From Cyanobacteria bacterium UBA11370 (lineage in GTDB: Bacteria > Cyanobacteriota > Cyanobacteriia > Cyanobacteriales > Coleofasciculaceae), in contig DNGI01000323.1 of the NCBI GenBank assembly GCA_003486645.1, positions 1-8,040 on the forward strand: 8,040 nt of DNA. The letters are read 5' to 3'. Positions 5,773 to 8,040 of this stretch are shown here, in pieces. The notes beneath the pieces were generated by a model. That model saw only the letters and a program-made list of their open reading frames with translations, did no database searches and was not told the DNA's origin. Each line of letters opens with the position of its first letter. Positions within the stretch are counted from its first letter, which is position 1. Position numbers and translations under genes: made by a program.

Positions 5773-6911
5773 TTTGACTCTCCATTACTGAGCTTTAACG
5801 CTGTTTCTACTTGTAAAATAAGTTCAGCCGCCGTCAGATTACCCAATTTAGCAATTTTAGTATCAGGAGGTAATTGCTTCAGCAAATTAAGTGCAGCTTG
5901 CTGAAGGTTAATATTTGTTTGTTCGGGTGAAGTTTGGAGAGAGTTATTCGCCTCTTCCAATGAGAATTCTTTAGTTAAAAAATTGTTTGGTTGAGTGATT
6001 AAAGATCCTGTCGATGAGCCAATTACTAAATTAGACGGTGAACTTAATACATGATCAGCTTGACGTTGATAAATTAGGGATTCAGCAAATACTCTCGTCT
6101 GAAATTGGCTTAAATTCTGATCGTGAAGTTCAGCATGACCTGTAATCAGATATCCGAGGGGTTGTAGAGTAAGGTAAAATTTATCTAAAACTTTTGCTAT
6201 TGCTGATTGATCAAAATAAATGAAAACATTACGGCAAATAATTAAATCAAAATCTCGCATTTCAGAGTTGGGTTGAGGAAAAGGATCGTTGACTAAATTG
6301 ACAGCCTCAAATTTGACCATTTCTTTGATAGGCTGTACGATCTGGTACTGATGGTTAATTAGCTTAAAATAACCTTGCTTTATTTCTGGATCAACAGTTC
6401 TAAATGACCAAGCTCTATAAATTCCTATTTGGGCTTTTTCCAGTGCATCTTGATTGATGTCTATACCTAAAATTGTCAAGTTCCATTGTTCTACATTGGG
6501 AATTAGTTCCTTAAGAAGAATAGCAAGAGAATAGGGTTCTTCTCCCGTTGAGCATCCAGCGCTACAGATTCGGATTGTTTTTCTATCTTGTTTACGTTGG
6601 ATGAGTTCGGGTAAAATGTGATTTCGTAATAAATTAAACTGTTCTTTATCTCGAAAAAAGTAACTTTCAAGATTTGTTAGATCTATAATTAATTTTTGCC
6701 ATTCTTGATAGCTATCTAGAGTCTTGGATTCTAATAGTTGATAGTAATGGAGAGGAAAGAGTAACTTGAGAGCTTTCATTCTTAGAAATATTTTTTGGCT
6801 TAAGGCAGTTCGGTCTCGCTCTCTAATTTCTAATCCGGTATGCTTGGCAATTAACCGAATAAAAGCCTGTCTTAACTCTACGCTTAAAAATTCTGTTTGT
6901 GACACCTTCAT
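5769..6911 (-). CDS. cheR: CheR-type chemoreceptor glutamate methyltransferase with C-terminal tail
   Basis: Predicted to methylate glutamates on chemoreceptors with S-adenosylmethionine. The small N-terminal helical domain covers about 5-80. The family block TNLESYFFRD lies at 79-88. The SAM site is CSAGCSTGEEPYS (116-128) with D151 in GIDIN as the expected ribose-binding acid. DLIICRNVFIYF (222-233) is the second conserved block. GIYRAWSFRTV (163-173) is the receptor-docking side seen in many non-enteric CheR proteins. The methyltransferase ends near 284; E. coli CheR is 286 residues. About 95 extra residues follow: a polar Ser/Asn/Gln/Thr-rich linker, then two helices (about 333-346 and 358-374). 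These are too short for TPR repeats. The ATG is preceded directly by GGAG with no spacing, so initiation may depend on coupling to cheB 31 bp upstream. The stop overlaps the cheW start. Confidence 0.94.
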   Translation of the reverse strand: MKVSQTEFLSVELRQAFIRLIAKHTGLEIRERDRTALSQKIFLRMKALKLLFPLHYYQLLESKTLDSYQEWQKLIIDLTNLESYFFRDKEQFNLLRNHILPELIQRKQDRKTIRICSAGCSTGEEPYSLAILLKELIPNVEQWNLTILGIDINQDALEKAQIGIYRAWSFRTVDPEIKQGYFKLINHQYQIVQPIKEMVKFEAVNLVNDPFPQPNSEMRDFDLIICRNVFIYFDQSAIAKVLDKFYLTLQPLGYLITGHAELHDQNLSQFQTRVFAESLIYQRQADHVLSSPSNLVIGSSTGSLITQPNNFLTKEFSLEEANNSLQTSPEQTNINLQQAALNLLKQLPPDTKIAKLGNLTAAELILQVETALKLSNGESK

Positions 6912-6942
6912 CTCCGGGTTATCTTGATTAAGAGAAAAGAGG

Positions 6943-7995
6943 CTATTTTTGTAATAGTTCTAGCAACGTTGGTGCGATCGCCTGAATCGGCAAAACCACT
7001 TTTGCAGCTCCTAAATCTATCGCTTCTTTAGGCATTCCAAATATTACAGATGTGGCTTGATCTTGAGCAATAGTAAAGCCGCCAGATTGCGCGATCGCCT
7101 GCATTCCTAAAGCCCCATCTCTACCCATACCTGTTAACAATATTCCCACTGTAGCTTTGCCATAAAACTGAGCTACAGACTTAAATGTGATAGTTGCTGA
7201 AGGACGATGCCCTTCCAAAGGTGGTAAATCAGAGCAGATAAATCGCCCTTGATTATCTATCTCTAAATGTTGCTGTTCTGGCGGGAAATAAATAGTCGCG
7301 GATTTGGGAATATTCCCCGGTTTAGCAATCTCAATTGGCAACGAACAACTGGTAGCTAGCCAATCAATTAATCCATGTAAGAAACCGAAACAAATATGCT
7401 GTATGCAAATGATAGGGATAGGAAAATCTGGCGGTAAATGAGAGAACAACTCTTGCAAAGCTTGTGGTCCCCCTGTGGAAGCGCCAATAACAATTACTTT
7501 GGGCTTGAAGTAGGAATTAAAAGAGAAATCAAAAAACTTTCCTGCCTCTAATCGTTTTAAGGAAGAAGGAGACTTTCGTTTTTTAGTCAATACCTTTACT
7601 CCAGATAATATTTTAACCTTATTGATCAACTCTTGTTTGAGCGAATCGTCATCCATTAATAAGCCTGCACGTGGCTTGGGAAAAATATCGACTGCCCCGG
7701 CATCTAAAAGCTGAAAAACATGATGAGGATCATCCTCCTGGACTGACGCACTAATTACTAGAATTGGTCGAGGATAGAGTGCCATTACTTCATAAGTAAA
7801 CTCCAAACCATCCATTTGGGGCATATGGAGATCTGTACAAATAACATCTGGCTCAACTTGAGGAATAAGTGGCAATGCTTCTAAACCCGTGCGAGCTTCT
7901 CCTACGACTTCAATTTGGGGAGAAGAGTTTAAAATCCGTTTCAGGATTGTTAGAGAAATTCGTGAATCTTCAACTAATAGAACTCGAATAGGCAT
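6943..7995 (-). CDS. cheB: CheB chemoreceptor methylesterase/glutamine deamidase
   Basis: A 350-residue two-domain CheB, the family's usual length. It removes methyl groups from receptors, and often deamidates Gln, when phosphorylated by CheA. The receiver (about 1-125) has D10, phosphoacceptor D55 (CTDLHMP), S82 and K107. A basic linker (about 135-165) joins it to the esterase domain (about 166-350). The catalytic residues are Ser173 (IGASTGG), His200 (CIQH) and Asp293 (GMGRDGA), so both domains look active. The block after the catalytic His reads ICFGFLHGL, where many CheBs have a Met-Pro. The start is the ATG at 7995: it gives the standard VLLVEDS receiver opening, but the leader is a TTGTTRG heptamer array without a Shine-Dalgarno site. 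It is the first visible gene of the che operon. Its promoter must lie beyond the right edge or inside the array. Two HIP1 sites encode QAIA-type stretches. Confidence 0.95.
   Translation of the reverse strand: MPIRVLLVEDSRISLTILKRILNSSPQIEVVGEARTGLEALPLIPQVEPDVICTDLHMPQMDGLEFTYEVMALYPRPILVISASVQEDDPHHVFQLLDAGAVDIFPKPRAGLLMDDDSLKQELINKVKILSGVKVLTKKRKSPSSLKRLEAGKFFDFSFNSYFKPKVIVIGASTGGPQALQELFSHLPPDFPIPIICIQHICFGFLHGLIDWLATSCSLPIEIAKPGNIPKSATIYFPPEQQHLEIDNQGRFICSDLPPLEGHRPSATITFKSVAQFYGKATVGILLTGMGRDGALGMQAIAQSGGFTIAQDQATSVIFGMPKEAIDLGAAKVVLPIQAIAPTLLELLQK
6974..6981. repeat. HIP1 palindrome
   Basis: A perfect GCGATCGC near the cheB 3' end, encoding the QAIAP stretch around residue 340. Confidence 0.9.
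7091..7098. repeat. HIP1 palindrome
   Basis: A perfect GCGATCGC in cheB 110 bp from the previous one, encoding QAIAQ around residue 300. Confidence 0.9.
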
Positions 7996-8040
7996 TTGTT
8001 GGTTGTTAGTTGTTGGTTGTTGGTTGTTGGTTGTTAGTTG
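7996..8040. repeat. TTGTTRG heptamer tandem array abutting the cheB start
   Basis: Six full units of TTGTTGG or TTGTTAG plus TTG run to the window edge in perfect phase: G,A,G,G,G,A at the variable position. On the cheB strand the array reads as CAACCAA/CAACTAA units ending exactly at the ATG. It is a cyanobacterial STRR-like sequence and may continue past the edge. It occupies the whole visible leader of cheB. Confidence 0.9.

Overview
The window looks like chromosomal DNA from a cyanobacterium, probably one with surface motility. Six perfect copies of the palindrome GCGATCGC (HIP1) lie in 8 kb, where chance predicts about 0.1. There are also heptanucleotide tandem repeats at gene edges and a PATAN (DUF4388) response regulator, a family concentrated in cyanobacteria. 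There are no tRNA, rRNA, CRISPR or intact transposon genes.

Left part (1-1847): a small Cys-rich hypothetical gene (161-436, minus strand, TTG start with a strong Shine-Dalgarno sequence), then an alpha/beta hydrolase on the minus strand. The hydrolase keeps every active-site residue I can recall for fluoroacetate dehalogenases. Its 3' end runs into a heptamer-phased repeat. A 254-bp divergent spacer follows, holding a purine-rich degenerate repeat and a small dyad.

Middle (1848-4758): a plus-strand PATAN/receiver response regulator converges on a minus-strand, single-pass membrane-anchored protein of unknown function. The 62-bp gap between them is made partly of GGGGAGT-type heptamers, which also form a possible hairpin. 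Upstream of the membrane protein is a 308-bp spacer with a good sigma70-type promoter (TTGTCA-16-TATAAA), a leader of about 130 nt, and a nested stem-loop element next to the cheW stop codon.

Right part (4759-8040): a tight minus-strand operon cheB - cheR - tandem-domain cheW (31-bp gap, then a 4-bp ATGA overlap). It encodes both receptor-adaptation enzymes and a two-domain coupling protein, but no CheA, CheY or receptor is visible; these may lie beyond the right edge. A TTGTTRG heptamer array abuts the cheB start codon. CheR and CheB would set receptor methylation and the double CheW would link receptors to a histidine kinase. The PATAN regulator is a plausible output of the same or another phosphorelay acting on type IV pili; that link rests on proximity and family knowledge only.
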